The translations under genes were made by a program, and so were the position numbers. From Paraburkholderia translucens (GTDB lineage Bacteria; Pseudomonadota; Gammaproteobacteria; Burkholderiales; Burkholderiaceae), in the NCBI RefSeq assembly GCF_020881035.1, contig NZ_JAJITC010000011.1:124001-188000 (forward strand): a DNA stretch of 64,000 nucleotides, read 5' to 3'. A model generated the notes under the pieces. The model was not told the origin of the DNA, did not search any database, and was given only the letters and a program-made list of their open reading frames with translations. Below, one piece after another: positions 25,965-34,677 of the stretch. Position 1 is the stretch's first letter. Every line of letters starts with the position of its first letter.

Positions 25965-26255
25965 ATGTACGTGATAAACCTGACCTACACCGCCCCGCTC
26001 GATCGCATCGACGACGCGCTCGACGCGCATCGCGCGTTTCTCGCCAGACAGTTCGACGCGGGCATCTTCGTCGCGGCCGGCCCGAAAGTGCCGCGCGATG
26101 GCGGCATCATCCTCGCGGTGCGGATCGAGCGCGACAGGCTCGACCGGATTCTCGCGAGCGATCCGTTCGCCGAGCAACAGCTCGCGCGCTACGAGGTGAC
26201 GGAGTTCAAGACGACGCGTCTCGCGCCGGGGCTGAATCTGCCGATTCCGGACTGA
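25965..26255 (+). CDS. YCII-related domain protein
   Basis: A 96-residue single-domain protein of the YCII/YciI-like ferredoxin-fold family. It begins MYVINLTYTAPLDRIDDALDAHRAFLARQFDAG with the conserved His and Asp of the family, then GPKVPRDGGIILAV. Family members are small putative enzymes with an unclear reaction. An alternative ATG lies 12 bp upstream; no strong ribosome-binding site decides between them. It stands alone between metQ (divergent) and sco (convergent). The 259 bp before it is the shared upstream region and shows nothing clear. Confidence 0.8.
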   Translation: MYVINLTYTAPLDRIDDALDAHRAFLARQFDAGIFVAAGPKVPRDGGIILAVRIERDRLDRILASDPFAEQQLARYEVTEFKTTRLAPGLNLPIPD

Positions 26256-26299
26256 GCGCGGGTGCGCAGAGGAAATGGGTTGGGGGCCTGCGAGGCACC

Positions 26300-26917
26300 T
26301 CAATCGAGCAGCAGCTTGATGTCATGCACCCACGGCGTCGCGCCCTGGCCATCGCGCGCGAACAGACGCAGCTTGCCTTCCGTGTCGAACACATAGCTCG
26401 CGGCCGTGTGGTCCATCGTGTAGGTGTCGGGCGTCTTGCCCGGCACCTTCGCGTAGTAGACGCGGAAGTCTTTCGCGACCTTGGCGAGCTGTTCTTCGTT
26501 GGCGGGACGCAGACCGACGAAGCTCGGATTGAATGCCGGCACGTATTGCGCGAGCAGTTGAGGGGTATCGCGCTCGGGGTCGACGGTGACGAACAGCACC
26601 TGCACACGCTTCGCGTCTTCCGGCCCAAGCTGCTGCAACGCCTGCGACAGTTCGGCCATCGTCGTCGGGCAAACGTCGGGGCAATGCGTATAGCCGAAGA
26701 AAAGCACGACGACCATGCCTTTGTAGTCGGCAAGCGTGCGGATCTTGCCGGACGTGTCCGGCAACGAAAAATCGCTGGCAAATTGGGTATTGCCGGTGAT
26801 GTCGAGATTCGAGAAGGCCGGCGGCTGCTTGCCGCAACCCGCCATGAGCAGCGTGCCGCCGAGCGCCCAAGCCATCACGGCGGCGCGCGCGACGCGCGCG
26901 AAGCGGTTCTCGTACAT
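26300..26917 (-). CDS. SCO1/SenC family copper chaperone lipoprotein
   Basis: Delivers copper to the CuA site of cytochrome oxidase. The 205-residue protein has a lipoprotein signal with lipobox MAGC (Cys28), then a thioredoxin-like fold with the copper-binding C79-PDV-C83 and His170 in MDHTAASYVFD. The ATG at 26917 is 4 bp after ctaB; a GTG 12 bp upstream, overlapping the ctaB stop, is an alternative start. Last gene of the leftward cta cluster. Confidence 0.92.
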   Translation of the reverse strand: MYENRFARVARAAVMAWALGGTLLMAGCGKQPPAFSNLDITGNTQFASDFSLPDTSGKIRTLADYKGMVVVLFFGYTHCPDVCPTTMAELSQALQQLGPEDAKRVQVLFVTVDPERDTPQLLAQYVPAFNPSFVGLRPANEEQLAKVAKDFRVYYAKVPGKTPDTYTMDHTAASYVFDTEGKLRLFARDGQGATPWVHDIKLLLD

Positions 26918-26921
26918 GACG

Positions 26922-27827
26922 TTAGGCACCGATCACGACGCGCGCGTAGTGGTCGATCAGCAGCGCGGCGAATAGCAGCGACAGATAGACGATCGAATAA
27001 CGGAAGGTCTTGCGCGCGAGATTGTCCGAATACTCGCGGTAAATCTTCCACGCGTAGGCGAGAAACACGGCGCCGAGCAGCACCGCCGACGCGAGGTACA
27101 CGACGCCGCTCATGCCGGAGATAAACGGCATCAGCGTGACCGCGAACAGGATCAAGGTGTAGAGCAGGATATGCAGACGCGTGTACTTCTCGCCGTGCGT
27201 GTTCGGTAGCATCGGCAGGCCGGCGTTTTCATAGTCTTTGCGGCGATACAGCGCGAGCGCCCAGAAATGCGGCGGCGTCCACACGAAGATGATCAGCACC
27301 AGAATCCACGCGTCGCCGGGCACGTGGCCGGTCACCGCGGCCCAGCCGAGCGCCGGTGGCATCGCGCCCGAGGCGCCGCCGATCACGATGTTCTGCGGCG
27401 TGGCGGGCTTCAGCAACAGCGTGTAGATGACCGCATAGCCGACGAACGTGGCCACCGTCAGCCACATGGTCAGCGGATTGGCGAACGTGTACAGCGTCCA
27501 CATGCCGAGGCCGCCGAGAACGGCCGAGAACAGCAGGATCTGCGCGGTGGAGATTTCGCCGCGCGCGGACGGACGCCACGACGTGCGGCGCATCTTCGCG
27601 TCGATCTGCTGCTCGACGAGGCAATTGATTGCGAACGCGGCACCGGCCAGAAGCCAGATGCCGACGGTGCCGCCGATCAGCACGGTCCACGGCACCATGC
27701 CCGGCGTTGACAGGAACATGCCGATGACCGCGCAGAATACCGCAAGCTGCGTCACGCGCGGCTTGGTCAGGGCGAGATATTGGGAGACCCGGCTTCCGGG
27801 CGTCTGGGAGAGTGTGGTGCTGTCCAT
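26922..27827 (-). CDS. ctaB: Protoheme IX farnesyltransferase (heme O synthase)
   Basis: Inner-membrane prenyltransferase of the UbiA superfamily that farnesylates heme b to heme O. About nine membrane helices in 301 residues, with the Asp-rich motif NCLVEQQIDAKMRRT and the second polar loop YRRKDYENAGLPMLPNTHG. Start MDSTTLSQTPGSRV at 27827; a GTG three codons upstream would overlap the ctaA end. Its product is the substrate of the CtaA protein encoded 5 bp upstream. Confidence 0.95.
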   Translation of the reverse strand: MDSTTLSQTPGSRVSQYLALTKPRVTQLAVFCAVIGMFLSTPGMVPWTVLIGGTVGIWLLAGAAFAINCLVEQQIDAKMRRTSWRPSARGEISTAQILLFSAVLGGLGMWTLYTFANPLTMWLTVATFVGYAVIYTLLLKPATPQNIVIGGASGAMPPALGWAAVTGHVPGDAWILVLIIFVWTPPHFWALALYRRKDYENAGLPMLPNTHGEKYTRLHILLYTLILFAVTLMPFISGMSGVVYLASAVLLGAVFLAYAWKIYREYSDNLARKTFRYSIVYLSLLFAALLIDHYARVVIGA

Positions 27828-27832
27828 GTGAG

Positions 27833-28942
27833 TCACGCTGGCGCGGCGTCGCGCGCAGGAATCGCGGCGTGGCCGGGACGGCTATAAGCGATCCGAAAGT
27901 TTAACATAACGAGCAGAAGCAGCAGGATCGCGGCCCCGCCGTTGTGGGCTACCGCAATCGGTAATGGCCACTGCAGCACGATATTCGACAGTCCGGTGAT
28001 GAACTGGATCAGCACCACCAGCAGCACCCCGTTCGCGGGCCGGCGCAACGACTCGAAGCGGCGCATCTTCAACGCGAACCACACCAGGTAGGCGATCACG
28101 ACGAACGCGAACGTGCGATGCGTCCAGTGAATCGCGACCAGCGCGTCCTGCGTGATCACGTCGCCATCGCCGGTCATGCCGAGCGCGCGCCACAGATGGA
28201 AGCCGTGCGCGAAGTCCATCGGCGGGATCCACTGACCGTTGCAGGTCGGGAAGTCGGTGCAGGCGAGCACCGCGTAGTTTGTGCTGACCCAGCCGCCGAG
28301 CGCGATCTGCAGCACAAGCAGCGCAAGGCCCGCGAGCGCCGCGACGCGCCAGCGCGCGGTTTCGGGCTCGTAGGCGGGAAGCGGCGTCAAGCGCGCGGCG
28401 AGCCAGCCGAGCGTGCCGAGCAGCGCGAGGCCGAGCAACAGATGCGTGGTCACGATGATCGGCTGCAGCTTCATCGTCACGGTCCATGCGCCGAACGCGC
28501 CCTGCACGACGATCAGCAGCAGCAGCGAGGTCGGCCACCACGGCGACACGTGCAGCGGCCGACGCTTGATCCGCGCCGTCCACGCGATGACCGTCTGCGC
28601 GATGATCAGCACGCCGATCGCCATCGCGAAATAGCGGTGGATCATTTCGATCCAGGCCTTCGTCATGCTGACGGGGCCGCTCGGCATCGCCTGATAGGCG
28701 GCGGAGATCGCGGCGTGCGCAATGAACGGCGACGACGTGCCATAGCAGCCGGGCCAGTCCGGGCAGCCGAGGCCCGAGTCGGTGAGGCGCGTAAAGCCGC
28801 CGAACATCACGAGATCGAGTGTCAGGAAGGTGGTGAGCCAGACCAGCTTGCGGAATTTGTTGTCGTCGGCCTTGACCCACACGTAGGACAGCGGCAACAA
28901 CGCGATACACAAGCCGATCAGGCCCAGTTGCAATACGAACAT
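27833..28942 (-). CDS. ctaA: Heme A synthase
   Basis: Oxidises the C8 methyl of heme O to give heme A for cytochrome aa3. An eight-helix membrane protein of 369 residues with the family signature GGFTRLTDSGLGCPDWPGCYG (about 48-68) and the four conserved heme-binding histidine regions EMIHRYFA, VTTHLLLG, HWTHR and AHNGGA. The start MFVLQLGLIG gives a normal length. It is packed between the SCO-like gene and ctaB in the assembly half of the oxidase locus. Confidence 0.95.
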   Translation of the reverse strand: MFVLQLGLIGLCIALLPLSYVWVKADDNKFRKLVWLTTFLTLDLVMFGGFTRLTDSGLGCPDWPGCYGTSSPFIAHAAISAAYQAMPSGPVSMTKAWIEMIHRYFAMAIGVLIIAQTVIAWTARIKRRPLHVSPWWPTSLLLLIVVQGAFGAWTVTMKLQPIIVTTHLLLGLALLGTLGWLAARLTPLPAYEPETARWRVAALAGLALLVLQIALGGWVSTNYAVLACTDFPTCNGQWIPPMDFAHGFHLWRALGMTGDGDVITQDALVAIHWTHRTFAFVVIAYLVWFALKMRRFESLRRPANGVLLVVLIQFITGLSNIVLQWPLPIAVAHNGGAAILLLLLVMLNFRIAYSRPGHAAIPARDAAPA

Positions 28943-28964
28943 CTTGTTTACCCAGGTTGCGGCG

Positions 28965-29639
28965 TCAGCCGATGGTCGACCACTTGAGCAGCTTGGTCAC
29001 GTCGCCCTTGATCTTGCTCGGATCCGCGTCTTTCGGGAAACGCATCATCAGATTGCCGTTCGGATCGACCAGGTAGATGTGGTCGGTGATCTGCGTGCCG
29101 GTGTCGGCCGGCAGCCAGGCGGCGACCTGCTGCGGATCGGCGATCAGCATGTCGGTGTTGGGGTAGGCAGTTTTTATCACATCGGCGACCTTGCCTGCAT
29201 CGGTGCGCAGCCACACTTCCACGACGCGCTCGCGTTCCGGGCCCTGAGCTGCGCGGATTTGCCGCATGAAGTAGAGCTTCGTCGCGCAGGCTTTGTCGCA
29301 CGCGCTGCTATCGACCGAGATCATCAGCCAGCGTCCGCGCAGCGAGTCGAGCTTCAGCGGCTTGCCGTCCGCGCCGGTGACCACGAGCGAGCCGGGGATG
29401 GGCCGCTGCGGCTCGATCAGCGCGCCGTAGTTCGTGCTGCCTCCGGTCGGTTTCACGACGTAGTACATGAAGTACGAGATCGCGATCGGCGCTGCGCAGA
29501 TCACCGCGAGCAGCAGCAGCACCCAGCGGCCGCGGCGCCACGAGCCCGGGCCGTTCGGCTGGCCGGGAATTGCTTTGGCCGCTGCGGCTTTACCGGTGGG
29601 TTTGGCAACTTCGGGCGAACGGGGAGTTTGATTCGACAC
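28965..29639 (-). CDS. SCO-like thioredoxin-fold membrane protein of the oxidase cluster
   Basis: A 224-residue protein with an N-terminal Ala/Lys-rich cytoplasmic tail, one membrane helix (about 39-62) and a periplasmic domain. The domain keeps the metal-ligand pattern of SCO proteins: Cys114-x3-Cys118 (ACDKACAT) and His187 in TDHIYLVDPNG. Overall similarity to SCO1 is low. It lies between surf1 and ctaA, so a second role in copper or disulfide handling for oxidase assembly is likely by position. A dedicated function is not established from the sequence. Confidence 0.75.
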   Translation of the reverse strand: MSNQTPRSPEVAKPTGKAAAAKAIPGQPNGPGSWRRGRWVLLLLAVICAAPIAISYFMYYVVKPTGGSTNYGALIEPQRPIPGSLVVTGADGKPLKLDSLRGRWLMISVDSSACDKACATKLYFMRQIRAAQGPERERVVEVWLRTDAGKVADVIKTAYPNTDMLIADPQQVAAWLPADTGTQITDHIYLVDPNGNLMMRFPKDADPSKIKGDVTKLLKWSTIG

Positions 29640-29690
29640 TACGGAACCTCTATCAATGTTTCGGCGGCGGCGCGCCGCGCCTTCGCTTCC

Positions 29691-30407
29691 TCACGCGCCC
29701 GGCGCGTGTTCTCTTTTGCCCGCGCGGCGTGCCGCATACAGACCGAACCCGAGCGCGGCAGCGGCCATGCCCCACCATTGCAGCATGTAGCCGTAGTTGC
29801 GCTCGACACCTGTGGTCGGCGCGGGCCAGTCGCGCACCAGGCCGTCGCCGGCGGCGCCGGTTTGCTGGATTACGAACGTCTGCAGCGGCAGCCCGGTCTC
29901 GGCGGCGTACGCGGCGACATCGAGATTCTGCCGGATCAGCCGATGCGGGGCCGAGCCACCCTCTCCGAGCTCGAACGCGCGCGTCGCGTCGGCGCGCGCA
30001 ATCCCTTCGATTTCGACCTCGCCCGACGGCGTCGTGTACGGCGCGATGGTCTCGCGACTGCTCAGGTTACGCGGCAGCCAGCCGCGATTGACGAGCACGT
30101 ACCCGCCGCCGGCGAGTTTAAAGGGCATGACGACGTAAAAGCCCGGCCGATCGTTATATGGACGATTGTCGAGGTACACCACCTTGTCCGCGACGAAACT
30201 CCCGCGCGCCTTCACACGATGAAACTCGACGTCTTTCAGCGGGAGCGGCGCCGCGCTGACCGGCAGCGCGGGCGCGTTCTCGAACTGGGTCATGCGCGCC
30301 TCGAGAGCTTCCTTCTGATGCGCGCGATCGCGCTGCCAGAAACCAAGCCGCACCGTCACGACGACGACCAGCAGGATCAGCAGCGCGGGAATCAGGCGAA
30401 TCTTCAT
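29691..30407 (-). CDS. SURF1 family cytochrome oxidase assembly protein
   Basis: Helps insert heme A into oxidase subunit I. The 238-residue protein has the SURF1 topology: one helix at each end (about 4-20 and 208-226) with a periplasmic domain between. The family markers LGFWQRDRAHQK, YLDNRPYNDRPGFYVVMPF, LVNRGWLPR and ERNYGYMLQWWGMAAAALGFGLY are all present. It is read leftward in the assembly half of the cta cluster, with its start 111 bp from a small gene on the opposite strand. Confidence 0.93.
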   Translation of the reverse strand: MKIRLIPALLILLVVVVTVRLGFWQRDRAHQKEALEARMTQFENAPALPVSAAPLPLKDVEFHRVKARGSFVADKVVYLDNRPYNDRPGFYVVMPFKLAGGGYVLVNRGWLPRNLSSRETIAPYTTPSGEVEIEGIARADATRAFELGEGGSAPHRLIRQNLDVAAYAAETGLPLQTFVIQQTGAAGDGLVRDWPAPTTGVERNYGYMLQWWGMAAAALGFGLYAARRAGKREHAPGA

Positions 30408-30518
30408 TGCAGGGGCTCCGGCATCGCGTTCAGGGTTCCCCAGACCATACGGCAGACGCTCGCGCGCGGTGCGATAATGAACATGTTGCCGCGGCGCATT
30501 CCGGTTTCAGTTGGTTCC

Positions 30519-30728
30519 ATGCACATTATCGTTCCCATCGCCTTTGCTCTGATCATCGCCAGCATGGTGTCGGCGCTGTATTTCATGATGCACGACAAAG
30601 GCAAGACCAAGCGGATGGTCTGGTCGCTCGCCACGCGAGTGGGCCTGTCGATCTCCCTGTTCCTGTTCATCCTGTTCGCGTACTGGATGGGCTGGATTCA
30701 GTCGACCGGGATTCCGTACGGGCGCTGA
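30519..30728 (+). CDS. Small twin-transmembrane protein (DUF2909 type)
   Basis: A 69-residue protein made of two membrane helices (about 3-24 and 40-60) joined by a basic loop HDKGKTKRM. Small proteins of this shape are common beside ctaE and surf1 in Burkholderiales; their role is unknown. The ATG at 30519 was chosen because the first helix begins directly there; an ATG 42 bp upstream is possible. It is the only rightward gene inside the otherwise leftward oxidase cluster. Confidence 0.75.
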   Translation: MHIIVPIAFALIIASMVSALYFMMHDKGKTKRMVWSLATRVGLSISLFLFILFAYWMGWIQSTGIPYGR

Positions 30729-30785
30729 CGCTCGCGCATGAGTCGCCGGCGGATACCGTCAGCGGCAAATTTTCCTCATCGCCAA

Positions 30786-30820
30786 ATAAAACGCCGCCCC
30801 GATAGGTCGAGGGCGGCGCT
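30786..30820 (-). terminator. Terminator downstream of ctaE
   Basis: On the minus strand an AGCGCCGCCC...GGGCGGCGTT stem (arms 30811-30820/30790-30799) followed by TTATTT. It separates the oxidase-subunit half of the locus from surf1 and the assembly genes. Confidence 0.7.
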
Positions 30821-30850
30821 GCATTCAGCCTTGCATGCTGCTCGTGCGCT

Positions 30851-31708
30851 TTACAGCCAGTACACGACGACGTACAGACCGAGCCAGACGACGTCGACGA
30901 AGTGCCAGTACCAGGCCGCGCCTTCGAACGCGAAGTGATGTTCCGGCGTGAAGTGGCCGCGGATCAGACGCACCATCACGACGGCGAGCATCGTGCCGCC
31001 GAGGAACACGTGAAAGCCGTGGAAGCCGGTCAGCAGAAAGAACGTCGAACCGTAGATGCCAGAAGCGAGCGTCAGGTTCAGCTCCTTGTACGCGTGGAAG
31101 TACTCGAAGCCCTGCAGGAACAGGAAGGACACCCCCAGCACGAGCGTCGCCGCGAGCCACCCGATCGCCTTTCTGCGATGGTTGTCGCGCAGCGCGTGGT
31201 GCGACACCGTCAGCGTCGCGCCCGACGACAGCAGCAGCGCCGTGTTGATGGTCGGCACCGGCCACGGCTGCATCGACTTGTAGACGCCCACCAGCTCGGC
31301 CGGGCCGTTGTTCGGCCACACCGCCGTGAAGTCCGGCCAGATCAGCTTGTAGTCGAGGCTGCCGAGCTGATGCATCGCGATTTCGCGCGCATAGAACAGC
31401 GCGCCGAAGAATGCGCCGAAGAACATCACTTCGGAGAAGATGAACCAGCTCATGCTCCAGCGGTACGAGCGGTCGACGTTCTTGCCGTACATGCCGCCTT
31501 CCGACTCGGCGATCGCGTCGCCGAACCAGTGCCACAGCGTAAAGAGCAGCCACAGCAGACCGACGAGCACGCCGAGCGGCGCCCACGTGTGGTCGTTGAT
31601 CCAGGCCGCAAGCGATCCGAGCATGACCAGCAACCCGGTAGCGGCGCTGATCGGATGCCGCGACGGATGCGGTACGAAGTAGTACGGGCTCTCGTTTTGA
31701 CCGCTCAT
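30851..31708 (-). CDS. ctaE: Cytochrome c oxidase subunit III
   Basis: Core membrane subunit of the aa3-type oxidase. The 285-residue protein has seven predicted helices and standard subunit III features: HPISAATGLLVMLGS near the N-terminus, SWFIFSEVMFFGAFFGALFYAR with the conserved Glu, LTGFHGFHVFLGG, and AAWYWHFVDVVWLGLYVVVYW at the C-terminus. It ends the ctaC-ctaD-ctaG-ctaE transcript, just before a terminator. Confidence 0.96.
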   Translation of the reverse strand: MSGQNESPYYFVPHPSRHPISAATGLLVMLGSLAAWINDHTWAPLGVLVGLLWLLFTLWHWFGDAIAESEGGMYGKNVDRSYRWSMSWFIFSEVMFFGAFFGALFYAREIAMHQLGSLDYKLIWPDFTAVWPNNGPAELVGVYKSMQPWPVPTINTALLLSSGATLTVSHHALRDNHRRKAIGWLAATLVLGVSFLFLQGFEYFHAYKELNLTLASGIYGSTFFLLTGFHGFHVFLGGTMLAVVMVRLIRGHFTPEHHFAFEGAAWYWHFVDVVWLGLYVVVYWL

Positions 31709-31833
31709 TCTTGATTCTCCACTTCAGTCCAGTTGTTCCGGAATCTCCGGCTGTATCTTCGGCGACGCGTCGATACCGCACCGCTTCTCTCTAATTCGTG
31801 GGCTCCGCCCTGCCGCCATGCCCCGCTACTGCC

Positions 31834-32043
31834 CTAACCTACCACGAGGCGCACCACCAGAATCAGCACCCCGATCAGGACCGCCGCGCCGATCAGCGCC
31901 GCCACGATCACATGCAGCGGGTTGAGCTGCGTGGCGTCTGCTTCGAGATCGCGGCGCTTGCGCACGCCGAAAAACGACCAGAACACCGCACGCATCGACT
32001 GACCGAAACTGCTCTTGCGCGGACTGCCGCCGTTCTCGTTCAT
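31834..32043 (-). CDS. DUF2970 family small membrane protein
   Basis: A 69-residue protein with an N-terminal amphipathic segment (SFGQSMRAVFWSFFGVRKRRDLEAD) and one C-terminal membrane helix (about 45-67). DUF2970 proteins are regularly found between ctaG and ctaE in betaproteobacteria; function unknown, probably tied to oxidase assembly. GAGG stands at good distance before the ATG at 32043. The 125 bp on to ctaE holds no further gene. Confidence 0.8.
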   Translation of the reverse strand: MNENGGSPRKSSFGQSMRAVFWSFFGVRKRRDLEADATQLNPLHVIVAALIGAAVLIGVLILVVRLVVG

Positions 32044-32092
32044 TTCGCTTCGTCTTCCTCTGTCGTTCGCGGCTCGCGCCGTCAAACCCGCC

Positions 32093-32719
32093 TCAGGCCG
32101 GCTTCGCCGGAGTCGCCGCCGCGTTGGCCGTTGCATTGGCCTTCGATCCCGTGTCATCCGCACTCGCCGCCGCCGGCGTGTTCAACTCGAAAAAAGTGTA
32201 CGACAGCGTGATCGTCTTCACGTCCTTGGGCAACTTCGGGTCGACCACGAACACCACCGGCATCCGCTTCGTCTCGTTCGCGTTCAACGTCTGCTGCGTG
32301 AAGCAGAAACACTCGATCTTCCTGAAGTACTCGGTGGCCTGCTTCGGCGCGTAGCTCGGAATGGCCTGCGCACGGATCGGGCGCGACCGCTCGTTGCTGA
32401 CGTCGTACATGACCGTCGTCACTTCGCCCGGATGCACGTCGAGACTGCGCTGCTCCGGCTTGAAACCCAACAGTCCGCGCGCGTTCGCATCGAATTCGAT
32501 CGAAATCGTGCGGTTCATGTCGACCTGCGTATTCCTCGCCTCGCGCGCTGATACGTCGCGCTGCACGAGATTGTTGACGCCGGTGATCTGGCAGATGGCG
32601 CGATACATCGGCACCAGCGCGAAACCGAAACCGAACATCATCAAAGCGACGACGCACAGCTTGATCAGCATCGAACGGTTGAAAGAGCGGTCGGCCCCGG
32701 CCGGCGGTTGCGTCGACAT
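32093..32719 (-). CDS. ctaG: Cytochrome c oxidase assembly protein CtaG (Cox11 type)
   Basis: Membrane-anchored periplasmic copper chaperone that supplies CuB of subunit I. The 208-residue protein has one N-terminal helix (about 18-38), the Cox11 beta-domain and the copper-binding motif CFCF in RKIECFCFTQQTL, plus PVVFVVDPKLP. The start at 32719 (MSTQPPAGADRS) was preferred over an ATG five codons earlier. The C-terminal tail after about residue 185 is Ala-rich and probably disordered. Sits between the 44-aa protein and DUF2970. Confidence 0.94.
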   Translation of the reverse strand: MSTQPPAGADRSFNRSMLIKLCVVALMMFGFGFALVPMYRAICQITGVNNLVQRDVSAREARNTQVDMNRTISIEFDANARGLLGFKPEQRSLDVHPGEVTTVMYDVSNERSRPIRAQAIPSYAPKQATEYFRKIECFCFTQQTLNANETKRMPVVFVVDPKLPKDVKTITLSYTFFELNTPAAASADDTGSKANATANAAATPAKPA

Positions 32720-32761
32720 CCGAATCCTTAACAAACCTGCAAACAGACTGCGAAGGCGGCG

Positions 32762-32896
32762 TTAGCTGAACCAGCACTGCTTCAGAATGACGCTCGCGAA
32801 AAACACCGCGGCAATCGCGAACATCACCAACCCTATCCGCCGGTTACCCGCGCGAATCTGCTCTGGCGTACGTCTTTCCTGTGGATTGCGCGTCAT
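32762..32896 (-). CDS. Small (44-aa) cytochrome oxidase assembly membrane protein
   Basis: A short reading frame starting MTRNPQERRTPEQIRAGNRR, with one membrane helix (about 21-38) ending in CWFS. It fits snugly between ctaD and ctaG (42 bp before the ctaG start). Burkholderiales oxidase clusters commonly encode a small protein with this RTPEQ-x-x-GN-x-R start at this position. Function unknown; by position an oxidase assembly factor. Confidence 0.75.
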   Translation of the reverse strand: MTRNPQERRTPEQIRAGNRRIGLVMFAIAAVFFASVILKQCWFS

Positions 32897-33019
32897 GCTC
32901 GACTTTCTGAATACTGTTCTTGACTGGCGAGGCCGCCTCGGGACAGTCGCCTCGCGAAGCGCCCGGTTCCAGGTGCGGTATCTCCTGCCGTCGGAACCCG
33001 GCGCCTCGTCGGGAGAGGC

Positions 33020-34633
33020 TTACTCGACGGTCGGCGGATGCTCGAACGTATGGAACGGAGCCGGGCTCGGCACGGTCCACTCGAGGCCCATTGCGCCGTC
33101 CCACGGCTTGTCGCCCGCTTCGACGAGTTCACCGCCGCCGCGATAAGCCGGCAAGGCCACCGCGAACAGGAAGTAGACCTGCGACAGACCGAAGCCGAAT
33201 GCGCCGATCGAGATCACCTGGTTCCAGTCGGTGAACTGCGCCGGGTAGTCCGCATAGCGACGCGGCATACCCGCGAGACCGACGAAGTGCATCGGCAGGA
33301 ACGCGAGGTTGAAGAAGAACATCGACGCCCAGAAGTGGATCTTGCCGCGCGTTTCGTTGTACATCCAGCCGGTCCACTTCGGTGCCCAGTAGTACCACCC
33401 GGCGAACAGCGCGAACAGCGACCCCGCCACCAGAACGTAGTGGAAGTGCGCGACCACGAAATAGGTTCCGTGATACTGGATGTCGAGCGGCGCCATGGCG
33501 AGCATCAGACCCGAGAGGCCACCGAACGTGAACACGATCAGGAAGCCGACCGCGAACAGCATGGGCGTTTCGAAGGACAGCGAACCGCGCCACATGGTCG
33601 CGACCCAGTTGAACACCTTCACGCCCGTCGGCACCGCGATCAGCATCGTCGCGTACATGAAGAACAATTGGCCCGTGACCGGCATGCCGGTCACGAACAT
33701 GTGGTGCGCCCAGACCATGAACGACAGGATCGCGATCGATGCCGTTGCATACACCATCGAGCTATAGCCGAACAGCGGCTTGCGCGAGAACGCCGGTATC
33801 ACCTGCGAGACGATCCCGAACGCCGGCAAGATCATGATGTACACCTCGGGGTGCCCGAAGAACCAGAAGATGTGCTGGTACATGACTGGGTCGCCGCCGC
33901 CCGCCGCGTTGAAGAACGACGTGCCGAAGTGACGATCGAACAGCACCATCGTGATCGCGCCCGCGAGAACCGGCATCACGGCGATCAGCAGGTATGCGGT
34001 GATCAGCCAGGTCCACACGAACATCGGCATCTTCATCAGCGTGAGGCCGGGTGCGCGCATGTTCAGGATCGTCACGACGATGTTGATACCGCCCATGATC
34101 GATGACGCACCCATCAGGTGGACCGCGAAAATCGCGAAGTCCATGCCGGGGCCCATCTGCGTCGAGAGCGGCGCATAGAGCGTCCAGCCCGCGGCGGTCG
34201 CGCCGCCCGGCGAGAAGAACGAACCGACCAGCAGCACCGCCGCGACCGGCAGCAGCCAGAAGCTGAAGTTGTTCATTCGCGCGAAAGCCATGTCCGATGC
34301 GCCGATCTGCAGCGGCACCATCCAGTTCGCGAAGCCGACGAACGCCGGCATGATCGCGCCGAACACCATGATCAGCCCGTGCATGGTGGTCAACTGATTG
34401 AAGAACTCCGGACGCATGATCTGCAGACCTGGCTCGAACAGTTCGGCACGGATCATCAGCGCCATCACGCCCCCGGACAGGAACATGGTGAACGAGAAGA
34501 TCAGGTACAGCGTACCGATGTCCTTGTGGTTGGTCGCGAACAGCCAGCGACGCCAGCCATGTGGTGTTGCGTGGGCATGGTCGCCGTGCACGTGTTCGTG
34601 GCCCGCGACTACATCGTGTCCGATGCTAGACAT
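33020..34633 (-). CDS. ctaD: Cytochrome c oxidase subunit I (aa3 type)
   Basis: Catalytic heme–copper subunit holding heme a and the a3–CuB centre. The 537-residue protein has twelve helices and all the expected motifs: TTMHGLIMVFGAIMPAF (heme a His), WFFGHPEVYIMILP (CuB His with cross-linked Tyr), WAHHMFVTGM (CuB His pair), and HFHYVLVAGSLFALFAGWYYW (a3 and a His). The N-terminal tail is His-rich (GHEHVHGDHAHATPHGW). It lies 44 bp after ctaC. Confidence 0.97.
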   Translation of the reverse strand: MSSIGHDVVAGHEHVHGDHAHATPHGWRRWLFATNHKDIGTLYLIFSFTMFLSGGVMALMIRAELFEPGLQIMRPEFFNQLTTMHGLIMVFGAIMPAFVGFANWMVPLQIGASDMAFARMNNFSFWLLPVAAVLLVGSFFSPGGATAAGWTLYAPLSTQMGPGMDFAIFAVHLMGASSIMGGINIVVTILNMRAPGLTLMKMPMFVWTWLITAYLLIAVMPVLAGAITMVLFDRHFGTSFFNAAGGGDPVMYQHIFWFFGHPEVYIMILPAFGIVSQVIPAFSRKPLFGYSSMVYATASIAILSFMVWAHHMFVTGMPVTGQLFFMYATMLIAVPTGVKVFNWVATMWRGSLSFETPMLFAVGFLIVFTFGGLSGLMLAMAPLDIQYHGTYFVVAHFHYVLVAGSLFALFAGWYYWAPKWTGWMYNETRGKIHFWASMFFFNLAFLPMHFVGLAGMPRRYADYPAQFTDWNQVISIGAFGFGLSQVYFLFAVALPAYRGGGELVEAGDKPWDGAMGLEWTVPSPAPFHTFEHPPTVE

Positions 34634-34677
34634 GACAATCTCCTAGAGCGAATTCTGCGGTGCTGACCCTGAACACG

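Noticed and set aside
28944..30518. A long rightward open frame (about 525 codons) running into the small DUF2909-type gene.
   Set aside because: It is antisense to the SCO-like and surf1 genes; only its last 70 codons, from the ATG at 30519, look like a real protein.
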